DNA of 64,000 nt from UBA5734 sp964528645 (lineage in GTDB: Bacteria; Bacillota; Clostridia; Saccharofermentanales; UBA5734), in the NCBI GenBank assembly GCA_964528645.1, contig CAZGSR010000004.1:1-64000 (forward strand). The letters are read 5' to 3'. Each line of letters begins with the position of its first letter. Position 1 is the stretch's first letter. The position numbers and the translations under genes are program-made. A model generated the notes under the pieces. The model had not been told where the DNA came from, made no database searches, and saw only the letters and a program-made list of their open reading frames with translations. Positions 1 through 9,112 of this stretch are shown here, in pieces.

Positions 1-36
1 CTTGCGCTTGCTCGGTTTACGGGGCTTTTTGTTCTG

Positions 37-102
37 CTAAACTGTAAAAGTCAGGCCAATCGATTTCTCGAACATGTCTACAAAGTTAAATACCGGCTCC
101 AT
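37..102 (-). CDS. 21-codon open frame with own promoter at the left edge
   Basis: An ATG at 102 is preceded by a good ribosome site (AAAGGA, complement of 111-116, 8 bases away) and by a TATAAT at 131-136. The frame ends at a TAG at 37-39 after 21 codons. Beyond the TAG the same frame stays open to the window edge with very basic codons (Gln, Lys, Arg, Pro), so this could be a short leader peptide or a larger gene broken by an amber codon. On the plus strand one frame is also open from base 1 to a TGA at 121-123, so the tail of an upstream plus-strand gene is possible. I do not recognise either product. Confidence 0.3.
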   Translation of the reverse strand: MEPVFNFVDMFEKSIGLTFTV

Positions 103-201
103 TTTGACCATCCTTTGACGTGATGATCAAATTATACCCCCTGTTTCACGGTATTAGATAAAGAGCATCGCCTCTTGCTCAAAGTCCCGACAGGCATTAG
201 A

Positions 202-210
202 TGGTATAAT
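202..210 (+). promoter_or_regulatory. Extended -10 promoter for the DUF4011 helicase gene
   Basis: TGGTATAAT at 202-210 is a perfect extended -10 element. There is no convincing -35 hexamer 17 bases upstream, as is usual for extended -10 promoters. The start codon at 236 is preceded by an AAAGG-type ribosome site near 220-225. Confidence 0.6.
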
Positions 211-235
211 CAGTTAAGCAAAGGCAGGCCGCGTC

Positions 236-3200
236 ATGTCTAACAAGCCGGGACAACCACGCGAATCTCTTGCTTGCCAGCTTTGCTGGAGATATCTCAT
301 GGACGAGCTGAGACAAGCTGCACCACCGAGCCCCCTTCACCTGGTTGTAGAAGGAGTGGACCGGATCAATTACGCACTCAACCAGAACCGGATCCCGGTG
401 ATTCAAACAGTAACTCTGGTCAACCAGGGCGAAATCCCTATGGAAACTATCGTCCTGACGATCAAGGCCAATCCATCCTTCGCCTTGCCACTGGAGAAAG
501 TGATCCAACAGATCCCAGCAGGTCAGACTCTGGTGCTCAACGAGATCGGGCTGGTTCTGGATACCGCTTTCCTGGGCGATTTGACCGAGCGCCTTATCGG
601 CACCCTGCAGATTGACGTACACCAAGGTGGACTATGCCTTGTTTCGGCGACTCGTGAGGTCAGCATCCTGGCTTTTGATGAATGGCAAGGCACTGGATAC
701 TATCCTGAATTGCTGGCAGCCTTTGTCACGCCCAATCACCCCCTCCTGGCAAAAATCCTGGTCCGTGCTGCAGACCTGCTCGGCCAGTGGACCGGCAATC
801 CAGCGCTGAACGCCTATCAGAGCCAGAGTGCCAATCGTGTCCGGCTCCAGGCTGCGGCGATCTTTGGCGCTCTGCAAGAACAAAACATCATCTACTCCGT
901 CCCGCCGGCCAGTTTTGAAGAAGCTGGGCAGCGAATCCGGCTCTGCCATACGGTTCTCGAGCAGCATCTGGGGACCTGCCTGGACCTGACCCTGCTCTAT
1001 GCTGCCTGTCTGGAAGCCATTGGTCTCCACCCCCTGCTGGTCCTTTTCCAGGGCCATGCTTTGGCTGGCCTGTGGCTGGAAGACATGACTTTTCCCGAGA
1101 CCATCCAAGATGACCCATCGGCCATCAGCAAGCGTCTGTCCGATGATGTTGGCGAAATCTTCGTCGTCGAATCCACCCTGCTGACTGCTGGCAACTCCAT
1201 CGATTTCGAACAGGCTGCCCGGACTGCCGCGGAATCATTTTTGAGCCCCCTGACCTTTGATTTTGTGGTCGATGTCAGACGAGCCCGGATGAGCGGCGTC
1301 AGACCACTGCCCTTCCTGGCCAAGACAGATGGCAGTTGGAAAGTCGCCCGTGATTTGCGTGATGGGCATGACCTGACCCCGGCGCCGGCTCCGCTCAAGC
1401 CTGCAGTCACGGTCCCGGAAAAACCTGAACCACCTCTTTCCCGCACCCTGCAATGGGAACGCAAACTGCTGGACCTGAGCCTGAGAAATTCCCTGCTCAA
1501 CATGCATCTGACCCGGCGATTGGTTCCGGTCCTGACCGGCAACCTGCATGAACTGGAGGATGCCCTTTTCTCCGATGCTGACTTTGCTCTCCTGTCACGG
1601 CCAGAGGAATGGGAGCGCCGGACAGGCACATCGTATACGTTTGACACAGTCCATGACCTGGGCTTGTTCAAAGAACTGATCCACACGGAATTCCAGAGCA
1701 AGCGCTTGCGGTCTGTTCTGTCGGAAGCGGACCACGAGCGGTCGATCATTGAACTCTACCGGGCGGCCAAAGTCTCACTCGAGGAAAATGGCGCCAATAC
1801 GCTCTATCTGACCTTGGGCACCCTGCGCTGGTTTGAAAGCGAGGTCAGTGAAAGACCGCGCTACGCCCCCATCGTGCTGCTGCCGATTGAAATTGTCCGC
1901 AAATCCGCGCGCAAAGGTTATGTCATCCGCCTGCGCGATGACGAGCCTCAGGCCAACATCACCTTGCTTGAGATGCTCAAGCAGGATTTTGGCATCACGG
2001 TCAGCGGGCTCGATCCCCTGCCGCAGGACGAAAAAGGCATTGATCTGCGGAGCGTCTTTGCCACCCTGCGCCGTGCTGTCATGAACCAGGCGCGCTGGGA
2101 CATCCTTGAATCCTCCTTCATTGGTGTCTTCTCCTTTACACAATTTGTCATGTGGAACGACCTGCGCAACCGGTCTGCTGATCTGATGCAAAACAAGATC
2201 GTGCAAAGCCTGGTTGAAGGACGGCTGGTCTGGCCGGCCAGTCGGATGGAGATTGGGGCAAAAGTCTCGGAAGAAGGCGTCCTTTTGCCGATCGCCGCCG
2301 ATGCCTCACAGCTCCATGCCATTCACGCAGCCGCAGAGGGACAAAGCTTTGTTCTCCACGGGCCCCCTGGCACCGGCAAATCGCAGACCATCACAGCCAT
2401 GATCGCCAACGCTCTGGCCGCTGGCAAATCAGTCCTGTTCGTCGCTGAAAAAATGGCAGCACTTTCCGTTGTCCAGGCTCGACTAAAAGCAATCGGCCTG
2501 GATCCTTTCTGTCTGGAACTTCATTCCAGTAAGTCCCACAAAAGGGATGTCCTGGAGCAGCTGCGCCAGGCGACGGAAGTGACCCGCCTGTCAACCGCAG
2601 CAAGCTTTGCCCAGCGCGCTGATCAGGCACAGACGATCCGGCACGAGCTGGACAGTTATGCCATGCAGCTGCATGAAAAGAGAGCCTGCGGACTGAGCCT
2701 CTATGAAATGATCGACCACTTTGAGTCCATCGGACAGGTCGATCAAGTCATCCATTTCAATCAGGAAGTCGCCTATTCCCTGCGGGCAGGTGACATCGAA
2801 CAGCAGGAAACGATCCTGGAGCAACTGGTCGCTGCGGGTCAGGTGATTGGACATCCGTCCAGTCATCCTTTGCGGACCATCGGACGATCTGACTATAGCC
2901 AGCAACTTCGAGCCGAATTACCTGAGCTTGCTCTAGCCTATCAACGTGAACTGGAAAAATTGGCGATCATTGTCCATGAAACGATCCGTCTGCTTGACCT
3001 GGGACAACCCCAAACTTCACAGGAATGGCTGACTTTGGCCAGCATCACAGAAGAACTTCTGGTCTGGCAGGAACTACCCTCAAGCTGGAGCCGCAAGGCC
3101 GATCTCGATACCTATATCAACGGTGTCAGGGACTGGGCTGAGCATGCCAGGACAGCTATCCAGTTGAAAAACGAACTTCAGAATGACTGGACTCCGGATT

Positions 3201-6088
3201 TTCTGGTACAAAACGGAGCCGACCTGGTGAAACGCTGGCAAGCACTGGATGGTCAATGGTTCTTACCCAGATTGCTGAGCCGGCATCAGCTGGTCAGGCA
3301 GCTCAGGCCCTTTGCCCTGCATCCTGTGGTACCTGATCATCTGGCTACATCGTTCGACTTATTGAGAAAATACCAGGCTGAAACAAATCTGCAGGAGCAA
3401 CTGCTCCCAGTCTACAGCCACGATCTGGGCACGCTGTATCAAGGCGATCAGACGGATTGGGACTATATCTTGGCCTGCTGCAATCAGGCACAAGCCAGTG
3501 CTCACAGTCTGGCGTCCTTGCCTGGTGGCACTGAGCTGAGAATGGCCCTTGCAGGTGCTCCAGAGGTTGCTCTTACGGTCAAGGCATTCATCGATCAATG
3601 GCAGCAAACCACACTGGAGCAGGAACGCCTCGATCTGGCAGCCTCTTTGCGGTCGGACGTACTGCCAGATGTGGACTGGCTTTTTGAGCAGCGGCAGATG
3701 TGTACGGACATCATCCACAACATGCCGGCTCTGAAAACCTGGATGAACTACCGCAGTGTAGCGGATGAGGCAGCAACATCTGGAATCAAGGTGGTGGTCC
3801 AGGCTTATGAGTCCGGTCTCGAGCATGATCGTGTCCTCCCTGCCTATCAGAAGGCCGTCTACCAGGCCCTGATCATCACCACCATCGAAAGCGAAGAGAG
3901 CTTGAACCGGTTCTCCGGACCGGTCTTCAATAAAAAAATCGAGCAGTATAAAAAAATCGACACCGAGCTTACTGAGATAACCCGGCAAGAGATCTATTGC
4001 CGGTTGGCGGCCAAAGTACCTGATTTCACCACCGAAGCGGCAAACAGTTCAGAACTGGGCATTCTGCAGCGAGCCATCCGCAGCAGCGGCCGTGGTATGA
4101 GCATCCGCCACCTTTTCGAACGGATCCCCAATTTGCTACCCCGCCTGTGCCCGTGCATGCTGATGAGCCCCATTTCTGCCGCCCAATATCTGGATCCCAA
4201 GCGAGCACCGTTTGATCTGGTCATATTTGATGAGGCATCCCAGATTCCGACCAGCAAAGCGGTCGGAGCCCTGGCTCGTGGCCGGGAAGCCATCATTGTT
4301 GGTGACCCGAAGCAGATGCCGCCAACCAGCTTTTTCATGGGCAGCAACATGGATGAGGAGCATTTCGAAGCTGAAGATCTCGAAAGCATCCTCGACGACT
4401 GTCTGGCTCTCAGTTTCCCCGAGTCGCACCTGCTCTGGCATTATCGCAGCCGCCATGAGAGCTTGATTGCCTTTTCCAACAGCCAGTTCTACGAGAACAA
4501 ATTATTCACCTTCCCTTCTGTCAATGATCGCGCATCGAAACTATCCTTTGTTCCGGTTGAAGGCTGTTTCGACCGCGGCAAATCGAGGCAGAACCGGGCC
4601 GAAGCAGAAGCGGTTGTAGCTGAACTCATCCGGCGGTTTGAGACCACAGGTGCACAAGCAAAAAGCATCGGTGTGATCACGTTCAACATCAACCAGCAGA
4701 ACCTGATCGATGACCTGTTTACGGAGGCTTGTGCCAGTAATCCTGCACTGGAAGCCTGGGCTTATGACGGCGCAGAGCCGTTGTTCATCAAGAACCTGGA
4801 AAACGTCCAAGGCGACGAGCGTGACATCATTTTGTTCTCGATCGGATTTGGCGCGGATAGAGACGGCAAAGTTTTCATGAATTTTGGTCCTCTCAACCGG
4901 GAAGGTGGCTGGCGGCGGCTCAATGTCGCTGTATCCCGGGCCCGGAACGAAATGATGGTCTTCTCTTCACTCCAGCCCGATCAGATCAATTTATCCAAAA
5001 CCAGTGCTCAGGGTGTCAGTGCCCTGAAGTCGTTTCTCGACTATGCCCGCAGTGGTATCCTGCCGGTCACCGAGCAAGTCAGTCAGTCAGTCAAATCCAG
5101 CACGACCGGCACCATCAGGAATGTCTGCCTGGCGTTGCAGCAGGCGGGCTATCAAACAGACGTTGCGATCGGCCAGTCCAAATACCGGATCGACATCGGT
5201 GTCATTGATCCTGCCAATCCGGACAGTTACCTGCTGGGCATCCTCTTGGATGGCGAGAGTTACGGTCAGGCCAAGTCAACCCGCGACCGCGAGATCGCAC
5301 AGCTCAAAGTACTATCTGGCCTGGGCTGGACCATCCATCGGATCTGGTCAATGGACTGGTGGGACAACAAGGAGCAGGAAATCACAGCCATCCTGGCTAA
5401 GCTGGAGAATCTGATCCAGCAACGGACTACGGCCGCAAAGGATGTCTTGATCCAATCGTCTGCCAGCACCAGTCAATGGAACATGCAGCCTCCCAAAGCT
5501 GAAAAAACGGGGCGATCAGTCACTAATTATCAAACAACCACCTTGAGCCATCCAGCGATGACTCCCGAAGACTATCTCAGTCCTGCTACAACGAAACAGA
5601 TCCGTCAAGCCTTCAAATCTGTTATCGATACCGAAGCTCCTATTTCGGAAACCCTGCTGATTCGTCGGGTGTTGCAAAGCTTTGGCATCTCACGGGCAGG
5701 CAGCAGAATCCAAAGTAAAAACCAGGCCATCCTGAATCAGCTAAACTACCCATGCACCATCCAGGGCGACTCGACCTTCTACTGGCGTCCAGACCAGAAT
5801 CCAGTAACCTATGCCGAATTTCGGTCCGTGGGCGGTGGCAGCGACATCCGGGAGGCCCGTGATGTCCCCTTTGAAGAAGTCGCTGTCGCAATCCGCCAAG
5901 TTCTGGAAGATCAGATCGGACTGCCAGAAGATGACCTGATCCGCGAAACAGCCAAGAAATTAGGGTATTCACGCAGTGGCAACCAGGTGATCGCCATGGT
6001 CCGTGGAGGTATCCAGATCGCCCTGGTAAAAGGATCCATCACTAAAGACGACCGGGGTCACTACATCATTCACCAGTCTTCCATCTGA
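236..6088 (+). CDS. Giant DUF4011/DUF3320 SF1 helicase with REase-like domain
   Basis: A 1950-residue protein. The N-terminal part has a transglutaminase-like patch with Cys248 (GTCLDL) and His274 (GHALAG). The DUF4011 signature (KLLDLSLRNSLLN) follows near residues 410-425. A split superfamily 1 helicase core follows: Walker A GPPGTGKS at 709-716, Walker B DEAS at 1332-1335, GDPKQMPP at 1356-1363 and the late motif NVAVSRAR at 1563-1570. After the helicase comes a Vsr/MTES_1575-type nuclease fold with Asp1653 (YRIDIGV) and Asp1672/Glu1674 (DGESYG), then DUF3320 and a second winged-helix-like tail. Known relatives sit in defence islands and resemble the Hhe helicase-nuclease design, so a nucleic-acid-targeting antiphage role is inferred. 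Genes downstream (mcrC-like, SOS-controlled) fit that setting. The gene looks intact. Confidence 0.85.
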   Translation: MSNKPGQPRESLACQLCWRYLMDELRQAAPPSPLHLVVEGVDRINYALNQNRIPVIQTVTLVNQGEIPMETIVLTIKANPSFALPLEKVIQQIPAGQTLVLNEIGLVLDTAFLGDLTERLIGTLQIDVHQGGLCLVSATREVSILAFDEWQGTGYYPELLAAFVTPNHPLLAKILVRAADLLGQWTGNPALNAYQSQSANRVRLQAAAIFGALQEQNIIYSVPPASFEEAGQRIRLCHTVLEQHLGTCLDLTLLYAACLEAIGLHPLLVLFQGHALAGLWLEDMTFPETIQDDPSAISKRLSDDVGEIFVVESTLLTAGNSIDFEQAARTAAESFLSPLTFDFVVDVRRARMSGVRPLPFLAKTDGSWKVARDLRDGHDLTPAPAPLKPAVTVPEKPEPPLSRTLQWERKLLDLSLRNSLLNMHLTRRLVPVLTGNLHELEDALFSDADFALLSRPEEWERRTGTSYTFDTVHDLGLFKELIHTEFQSKRLRSVLSEADHERSIIELYRAAKVSLEENGANTLYLTLGTLRWFESEVSERPRYAPIVLLPIEIVRKSARKGYVIRLRDDEPQANITLLEMLKQDFGITVSGLDPLPQDEKGIDLRSVFATLRRAVMNQARWDILESSFIGVFSFTQFVMWNDLRNRSADLMQNKIVQSLVEGRLVWPASRMEIGAKVSEEGVLLPIAADASQLHAIHAAAEGQSFVLHGPPGTGKSQTITAMIANALAAGKSVLFVAEKMAALSVVQARLKAIGLDPFCLELHSSKSHKRDVLEQLRQATEVTRLSTAASFAQRADQAQTIRHELDSYAMQLHEKRACGLSLYEMIDHFESIGQVDQVIHFNQEVAYSLRAGDIEQQETILEQLVAAGQVIGHPSSHPLRTIGRSDYSQQLRAELPELALAYQRELEKLAIIVHETIRLLDLGQPQTSQEWLTLASITEELLVWQELPSSWSRKADLDTYINGVRDWAEHARTAIQLKNELQNDWTPDFLVQNGADLVKRWQALDGQWFLPRLLSRHQLVRQLRPFALHPVVPDHLATSFDLLRKYQAETNLQEQLLPVYSHDLGTLYQGDQTDWDYILACCNQAQASAHSLASLPGGTELRMALAGAPEVALTVKAFIDQWQQTTLEQERLDLAASLRSDVLPDVDWLFEQRQMCTDIIHNMPALKTWMNYRSVADEAATSGIKVVVQAYESGLEHDRVLPAYQKAVYQALIITTIESEESLNRFSGPVFNKKIEQYKKIDTELTEITRQEIYCRLAAKVPDFTTEAANSSELGILQRAIRSSGRGMSIRHLFERIPNLLPRLCPCMLMSPISAAQYLDPKRAPFDLVIFDEASQIPTSKAVGALARGREAIIVGDPKQMPPTSFFMGSNMDEEHFEAEDLESILDDCLALSFPESHLLWHYRSRHESLIAFSNSQFYENKLFTFPSVNDRASKLSFVPVEGCFDRGKSRQNRAEAEAVVAELIRRFETTGAQAKSIGVITFNINQQNLIDDLFTEACASNPALEAWAYDGAEPLFIKNLENVQGDERDIILFSIGFGADRDGKVFMNFGPLNREGGWRRLNVAVSRARNEMMVFSSLQPDQINLSKTSAQGVSALKSFLDYARSGILPVTEQVSQSVKSSTTGTIRNVCLALQQAGYQTDVAIGQSKYRIDIGVIDPANPDSYLLGILLDGESYGQAKSTRDREIAQLKVLSGLGWTIHRIWSMDWWDNKEQEITAILAKLENLIQQRTTAAKDVLIQSSASTSQWNMQPPKAEKTGRSVTNYQTTTLSHPAMTPEDYLSPATTKQIRQAFKSVIDTEAPISETLLIRRVLQSFGISRAGSRIQSKNQAILNQLNYPCTIQGDSTFYWRPDQNPVTYAEFRSVGGGSDIREARDVPFEEVAVAIRQVLEDQIGLPEDDLIRETAKKLGYSRSGNQVIAMVRGGIQIALVKGSITKDDRGHYIIHQSSI

Positions 6089-6099
6089 CCCCCCTCCCC

Positions 6100-6363
6100 T
6101 CATACCTCGACCCACCAGCGCTGGTCGTAGACCAGGACGAAATCGCGGTGGTCAGAGCGGATGACATACCGCATGCCACTCTCCTCGTCGTAGTCTTTCC
6201 TGGCCTTGATCGGCTGGGCAGAGAGGATCCGTTTGACCGGGATCCGCTGGTCCTGGGCAATCACCTCGAGCGGTCTGAACTGCCCCTCATACACCTCGGC
6301 AATGACCCTGACTCCTATCCGTTCCACATCACGCACCTGCCTCTCAAATCGGACTTGAACCAC
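6100..6363 (-). CDS. Small SOS-controlled protein (DUF6504-like)
   Basis: An 87-residue protein starting at a GTG, convergent with the helicase gene and only 11 bases from its end. The sequence contains RVIAEVYEGQFRPLEVI, a RIL segment, a GMRYVI strand and ends in WWVEV. This layout resembles the small DUF6504-like proteins often encoded beside Y-family polymerases or other SOS mutagenesis genes; that link is from memory. No polymerase gene is adjacent here. A LexA box lies inside its promoter, which supports an SOS role. There is no clear ribosome site before the GTG. GTG codons at 6336 or 6327, behind a GAGAGG, are alternative starts. Function is unknown. Confidence 0.6.
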   Translation of the reverse strand: MVQVRFERQVRDVERIGVRVIAEVYEGQFRPLEVIAQDQRIPVKRILSAQPIKARKDYDEESGMRYVIRSDHRDFVLVYDQRWWVEV

Positions 6364-6376
6364 CGTTGTGAGATTG

Positions 6377-6404
6377 ATTATAGAACATTTGTTCTCTTTT
6401 TCAA
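6377..6404 (-). promoter_or_regulatory. SOS promoter with LexA box between -35 and -10
   Basis: Read on the minus strand, TTGAAA (6399-6404) and TATAAT (6377-6382) are separated by 16 bases. The spacer is filled by the perfect 14-bp palindrome AGAACATTTGTTCT at 6382-6395. It matches the Gram-positive LexA (DinR) consensus GAAC-N4-GTTC exactly, so LexA bound there would block the promoter. Confidence 0.8.
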
Positions 6405-6448
6405 GTGTCCCGGGCTACCAAACAGCGCTTGTATAAATTGCAGAATAA

Positions 6449-6766
6449 TCAAATGTCAATGCTTTTTCTAAGGCATGCCTGCAGGCTATCGACTTTAAAG
6501 CTGGCACGATCAACCTCTATATTGCGCTGGACTTCGCGCCTCTGGAGTATAAACCGGGCGATGTCCGGATCCTGATCGATAACAACGAGGAGATGCGGAT
6601 CAGCCGCATCGAGCGCTTCGAGGAGGGTCGTTTTACCCTATCTTCAATCGTCGGATCTGACTTTTTCGATCCAAAAGGCAATATCCGCTATTTGGACACC
6701 AAACCGGGGTCTGGTGGATTGTCTGATTTTGAAGCCAAACTTATTGCCATTTATGAGGAGGCTTGA
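6449..6766 (+). pseudogene. 5'-truncated remnant of the gene upstream of mcrC
   Basis: A frame of about 105 codons is open from 6449 to the TGA at 6764-6766 but has no usable start codon near its beginning; the first ATG is near 6593. The deduced peptide is soluble and looks like real protein (NLYIALDFAPLEYKPGD, then IDNNEEMRISRIERFEEGRF, ending LIAIYEEA). Its GAGGAGG near the end doubles as the ribosome site for the next gene, the usual coupling of an operon partner. From its place I infer the tail of an McrB-like GTPase or other partner of McrC. No GTPase motifs remain. The preceding 6405-6448 holds nothing recognisable. Confidence 0.55.
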
Positions 6767-6769
6767 TGG

Positions 6770-8047
6770 ATGGGTCACCTCCGGACGATCCGAATTTTTG
6801 AAGATACCGCAATCAATTTAGCACTGTCAGATCAGGAAATTCGCGATATTCTGGCGTTGCGTTCCGTTATTGGTGATCACGCTGTCAATTTACAGGCCGA
6901 CGGTCGGCTTCTGATGAGTCATTACGTTGGATTTGCTCAGATCAATCGTACACGTCTCTTGATTTACCCGAAATATGCCCGTGCGATCGATCATGAAGAG
7001 GGCTGGAATCAGTCCTTCGATATCTTGCTCAAATTACTGCTGGAGACTGGCTTTCTAGGGGTCAAACAACTTCCTACGGCCCAGGAGATGGCACAATGCC
7101 AAGGTGATATCCTGGAAATTCTCATTTCACTGTTTATCAAGGAACTTCTGCGTCTATTTCAACGTGACGTCAACCGAGGTTATCAAGACACTCATTCTAA
7201 TGAACCCTTTGTCCGCGGCAAAATCGATTTTGCCAACCATATCCGGCACAACAGCTATCGAAAACACATCCATGCATTGATCTACGAACACTTCACTGAA
7301 AACATCCTGATGAACCAGATATTCAAATCGGTTCTGCTCCAGTTAGGGCAAATCTCCCGCTTGCGTGAGAACCGGATTCGCATCGGTCAGGCCTTGATCT
7401 GGCTGGAAGACATCGAAACGATCACCCTGACCGATACGATCTGGGATCAGGTTGTGTTCACCAGATTGAATCATCCGTATCAGGTGCCTTTTCGCATGGC
7501 TCGTATGTTTTATCAGAATGCATCGATCATTTTGAACAGTGGAGATTCCCAGTCGCTGAGTTTCCTTGTCCCGCTCAACCGGTTATTTGAGCAATATGTG
7601 TATAAAATTATTAAAGAGGCAGCAAGTCCTCTGGACCGCGTTGTGTATCAAGGACCTGTCGATTATCTGGCCTTTTATGGAGATAAACCTGCGTTTCAAT
7701 TGCGTCCGGACATCAGCGTGATCCGCCAGAATCAGGTGTACCAGATCTTCGATGCCAAGTATAAAGAGATCGCGTTTGTTGATCAAATACCAAAAATTGC
7801 GATGGGCGATCTCTACCAGATGCTGGCCTATAGCGTCCGATACGATTGTGCATTGATCACCTTAGTTTACCCGGCCATGATGGGGCAAACTTGCGACGAA
7901 CTCATGGTATCAAGTTTATCTGTCCCTATACAGGGGGAAAATCTGACAATTCGGATCGTGCTCATCGATTTGCAGCAGGAGATTATTCAGACAGTCCACA
8001 AGTGGCGAGATAGGCTCGAGCAGGAGCACAACTGTCATCCAGTCTGA
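6770..8047 (+). CDS. mcrC: McrC-family restriction endonuclease subunit
   Basis: A 425-residue protein of the McrBC component family. The C-terminal half has a PD-(D/E)xK nuclease signature: LRPDISV, then QIFDAKYK, then GDLYQMLAY, the usual McrC order. In McrBC systems McrC supplies the nuclease and stimulates the GTPase of McrB, and together they cut modified DNA. The start at 6770 follows GAGGAGG at 6755-6761. An ATG at 6766 overlaps the upstream stop but runs into a stop after 11 codons. The McrB partner is missing apart from a 3' remnant, so this subunit is probably an orphan unless another AAA+ protein serves it. Confidence 0.85.
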   Translation: MGHLRTIRIFEDTAINLALSDQEIRDILALRSVIGDHAVNLQADGRLLMSHYVGFAQINRTRLLIYPKYARAIDHEEGWNQSFDILLKLLLETGFLGVKQLPTAQEMAQCQGDILEILISLFIKELLRLFQRDVNRGYQDTHSNEPFVRGKIDFANHIRHNSYRKHIHALIYEHFTENILMNQIFKSVLLQLGQISRLRENRIRIGQALIWLEDIETITLTDTIWDQVVFTRLNHPYQVPFRMARMFYQNASIILNSGDSQSLSFLVPLNRLFEQYVYKIIKEAASPLDRVVYQGPVDYLAFYGDKPAFQLRPDISVIRQNQVYQIFDAKYKEIAFVDQIPKIAMGDLYQMLAYSVRYDCALITLVYPAMMGQTCDELMVSSLSVPIQGENLTIRIVLIDLQQEIIQTVHKWRDRLEQEHNCHPV

Positions 8048-8074
8048 CCATTTTCGTGGCGCCACGAAAATGGT
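8047..8074. repeat. 28-bp perfect palindrome after mcrC
   Basis: Two 14-base arms (ACCATTTTCGTGGC and its complement) meet without a loop, beginning at the last base of the mcrC stop codon. RNA would fold it as a strong hairpin, but no T run follows on either strand, so it is not a standard intrinsic terminator. It may be an mRNA-end hairpin or a protein-binding site. Confidence 0.7.
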
Positions 8075-8142
8075 TACCTGGCTCATAACCAGTAGTCGTA
8101 CAAGAATCAATAGAAGTATCCATCCCCTCAGGAGGCACACCC

Positions 8143-9030
8143 ATGCTCGGAGCCATCATCGGAGACATCGTTGGATCACGGTTTGAGTTTCACAATCACC
8201 GCAGCAAGGATTTTACTCTGTTTATGCCAGAATGCTTCGTGACGGATGACAGCATCATGACGCTGGCGGTGGCGCAGGCGCTGATGGACACCGCAGTGGC
8301 GCTCGAGGTGCTCTCCCCTGCTGGCCCAGTTGACGCTGATGCGGGAGCTGCGGGCGACGCCAATCGACCTGCTACCACAGCAGTGACCTGGACCGATGAT
8401 ACACTCCAGCTGTTGTCGCAGAACACGATCCGGGCGATGCAGCGGATCGGCCGCCAGTACCCGGACTGCGGTTATGGTGGCCGGTTTGCGATCTGGATGT
8501 TCGATGACCAGCCGCTACCGTATCACAGCTTTGGCAATGGGGCGGCGATGCGGATCAGCCCGGTTGGCCTTTTCGCCCGGACTGAGGATGAGGTGAGGCG
8601 GCTGTCACATGCGGTCACGGCGGTCACGCATAACCACCCGGAAGGTCTGAAAGGGGCGGAGGCGACGGCTATGGCTATTTTCCTGGCGCGGCAGAGGCGG
8701 TCGAAAGACGAGATCCGGCAGCGGATAGCCGCCGATTATTACCCGCTCGATTTCACGATCGACCAGATCCGGCCAACATACCGATTCAACGAAACCTGCC
8801 AGGGGACGGTGCCTCAGGCGATCAAAGCCTTCCTGGAGTCGGAGTCATTTGAAGATGCGATCCGGACGGCGATCTCGGTCGGCGGCGATAGCGACACGCT
8901 GGCCGCGATCACCGGTGCGATCGCCGAAGCCTGCTATGGCGTACCGGACGCATTCCGCAACCAGGCGCTCGGGTATCTGGACGCGCGACTGCGGGCGATT
9001 ATGGATGCGTGGGATTTGCAATTTCCTTAA
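8143..9030 (+). CDS. ADP-ribosylglycohydrolase family protein
   Basis: A 295-residue DraG/ARH-fold protein. The N-terminal GAIIGDIVGSRFEF, the TDDS metal-binding motif (near residues 31-34), the central NGAAMRISPVG and the late GGDSDTLAAI motif are the family's magnesium-binding landmarks. It should remove ADP-ribose from modified protein, nucleic acid or a small molecule; the substrate cannot be told. The start follows a perfect AGGAGG 9 bases upstream. A residue 60-75 stretch rich in Ala and Gly looks like an inserted loop. It lies next to the McrC-like gene, so a defence or repair link is possible but not shown. Confidence 0.9.
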   Translation: MLGAIIGDIVGSRFEFHNHRSKDFTLFMPECFVTDDSIMTLAVAQALMDTAVALEVLSPAGPVDADAGAAGDANRPATTAVTWTDDTLQLLSQNTIRAMQRIGRQYPDCGYGGRFAIWMFDDQPLPYHSFGNGAAMRISPVGLFARTEDEVRRLSHAVTAVTHNHPEGLKGAEATAMAIFLARQRRSKDEIRQRIAADYYPLDFTIDQIRPTYRFNETCQGTVPQAIKAFLESESFEDAIRTAISVGGDSDTLAAITGAIAEACYGVPDAFRNQALGYLDARLRAIMDAWDLQFP

Positions 9031-9112
9031 GTGAAGCTTGGCACCACATGGTACACTTGACGTATTAGATACCAATTTCCGTTTGGGTAACGTGGCACCC
9101 CCGGAGGCACTT

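Noticed and set aside
8047..8074. Intrinsic terminator
   Set aside because: The hairpin is strong, but neither strand has a T run after it.
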